A stretch of 64,000 bases of DNA from Rhytidiadelphus loreus (lineage: Eukaryota; Streptophyta; Bryopsida; Hypnales; Hylocomiaceae), in assembly GCA_947034895.1 (NCBI GenBank), contig OX344761.1, forward strand, positions 78,863,839 through 78,927,838, read 5' to 3'. The position numbers were made by a program, and so were the translations under genes. The notes under the pieces were generated by a model. That model made no database searches. It worked only from the letters and a program-made list of their open reading frames with translations, and was not told where the DNA came from. This document shows, piece by piece, positions 63,386 through 64,000 of this stretch. How positions within the stretch are numbered: position 1 is the first letter of the stretch; each line of letters opens with the position of its first letter.

Positions 63386-64000
63386 GTATGATCTCCAAAG
63401 AATTTCACTAAAGAAACAGACACAAGAAACAGAACCTGTATTGTACAACCTCAAACCTCTTAATCTGATAACTCTTAAGTACCTGCTAACAATCTCCCAG
63501 ATGTAGTAATCAATCCTCCACAACTCATTTTCTCTAATTCCGAATTCGGATTGGATAAATCTGATTGGACAACTTCCACATGCCAAGATTTAAGCACATA
63601 TCAGAGTGCATTATTTGTTCTCAAGGCAGTGCAATTAGAGAGGGCAAGATGCGAAATTATGAATGATCCTCCAGTTGTGAACAATCCTTCAGTTCTTGTG
63701 AATGATCCTCCAGTTGTTGTGAATAATCCTTCAGTTTTTGTGAACAATTTTTCAGTTGTTATGAACAATCCCCCAGTTGTTGTTTCAGTTGTTGTGAACA
63801 ATCCTCCAGTTTTTGTCAACAATTCTTCAGTTGTTTTGAACAAATCTTCAGTAGTTGTGAACAGTTCTTCAGTTGTTGTGAACAATCCTCGAGTTCTTGT
63901 GAACAATCCTCCAGTTGTTGCGAAACATCCTTCAGAGTTCTTAGGAACAACGATCCCCCAGCCCGTTGCTTTGTTGAGAAGGATCCATCCATTCCCCCAG
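63386..64000 (+). other. GAPN intron 8 or following DNA, with a long open frame
   Basis: After the GAPN exon-8 donor the plus strand is open from 63479 to the window end (174 codons), including the minisatellite. The frame has no similarity to the missing GAPN exon. It could be an unspliced intron, or part of a mobile-element coding region inserted in it. Confidence 0.4.
63661..63936 (+). repeat. 21-bp minisatellite, about 13 units
   Basis: Units follow GTTGTGAACAATCCTYCAGTT with point changes; one unit is cut to 12 bp. Because the period is 7 codons the plus frame stays open and would encode a (V)VVNNPPV-type heptad repeat; a minus frame is open too. No conserved CRISPR-like spacers are present. 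Confidence 0.75.

Noticed and set aside
63601..63906. Minus-strand frame of Thr/Glu-rich repeats
   Set aside because: It is the reverse reading of the 21-bp minisatellite, open only because the period is divisible by three.
63661..63936. Possible CRISPR array
   Set aside because: Units are contiguous without unique spacers, and the surrounding genes are from a plant nuclear genome.

Overview
The window looks like nuclear DNA of a land plant that makes swimming sperm, most likely a bryophyte. It holds intron-rich plant housekeeping genes (plastid-type DJ-1, MSRB1-type methionine sulfoxide reductase, NADP-dependent non-phosphorylating GAPDH). It also holds a full gene for DRC1, a motile-cilium nexin-dynein regulatory complex subunit that seed plants without flagellate sperm lack. 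Species was not assigned. All exon models were built by eye from splice sites, phase and family knowledge; no search was run.

Layout. 1-466: C-terminal end of an unrecognised gene. 467-7042: AT-rich spacer with a piggyBac-like MITE (1597-2173), a decayed tandem repeat (2736-3405) and a PIF/Harbinger-like MITE (5020-5476). 7043-8587 (-): intronless two-domain DJ-1. 10275-16578 (+): DRC1, 11 exons giving 631 codons, its introns and 3' flank carrying CACTA-type MITEs. 19325-21542 (+): MSRB, 5 exons giving 212 codons, with one GC-AG intron. 22281-24692 (-): protein kinase of 2 exons, convergent with MSRB. 24693-35200: AT-rich, gene-poor DNA with a decayed DNA-transposon remnant framed by 151-bp inverted repeats (27745-33913) and a 237-bp hairpin MITE.

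35204-48736: a complete 13.5-kb CACTA (En/Spm) transposon with perfect 16-bp terminal inverted repeats and a 3-bp CAT target duplication. It sits inside an older repeat whose uninterrupted relative lies in DRC1 intron 8. It carries two divergent genes: a TNP2-type transposase (-) damaged by one frameshift and one TAG, and a nine-exon accessory gene (+). The accessory protein appears to join a Transposase_24-like domain, a coiled coil, 26-residue repeats, an FCP1-like HAD phosphatase domain with a lost catalytic DxDxT, and a TNP1-like C-terminus. This captured, catalytically dead phosphatase domain is the most unusual thing in the window.

48740-59938: AT-rich near-desert with a second piggyBac-like MITE (55974-56353). 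59939-63385 (+): the first eight exons (420 codons) of GAPN; the last ~76 codons are not found before the window ends. The final 615 bases hold a 21-bp minisatellite lying in a long open frame.
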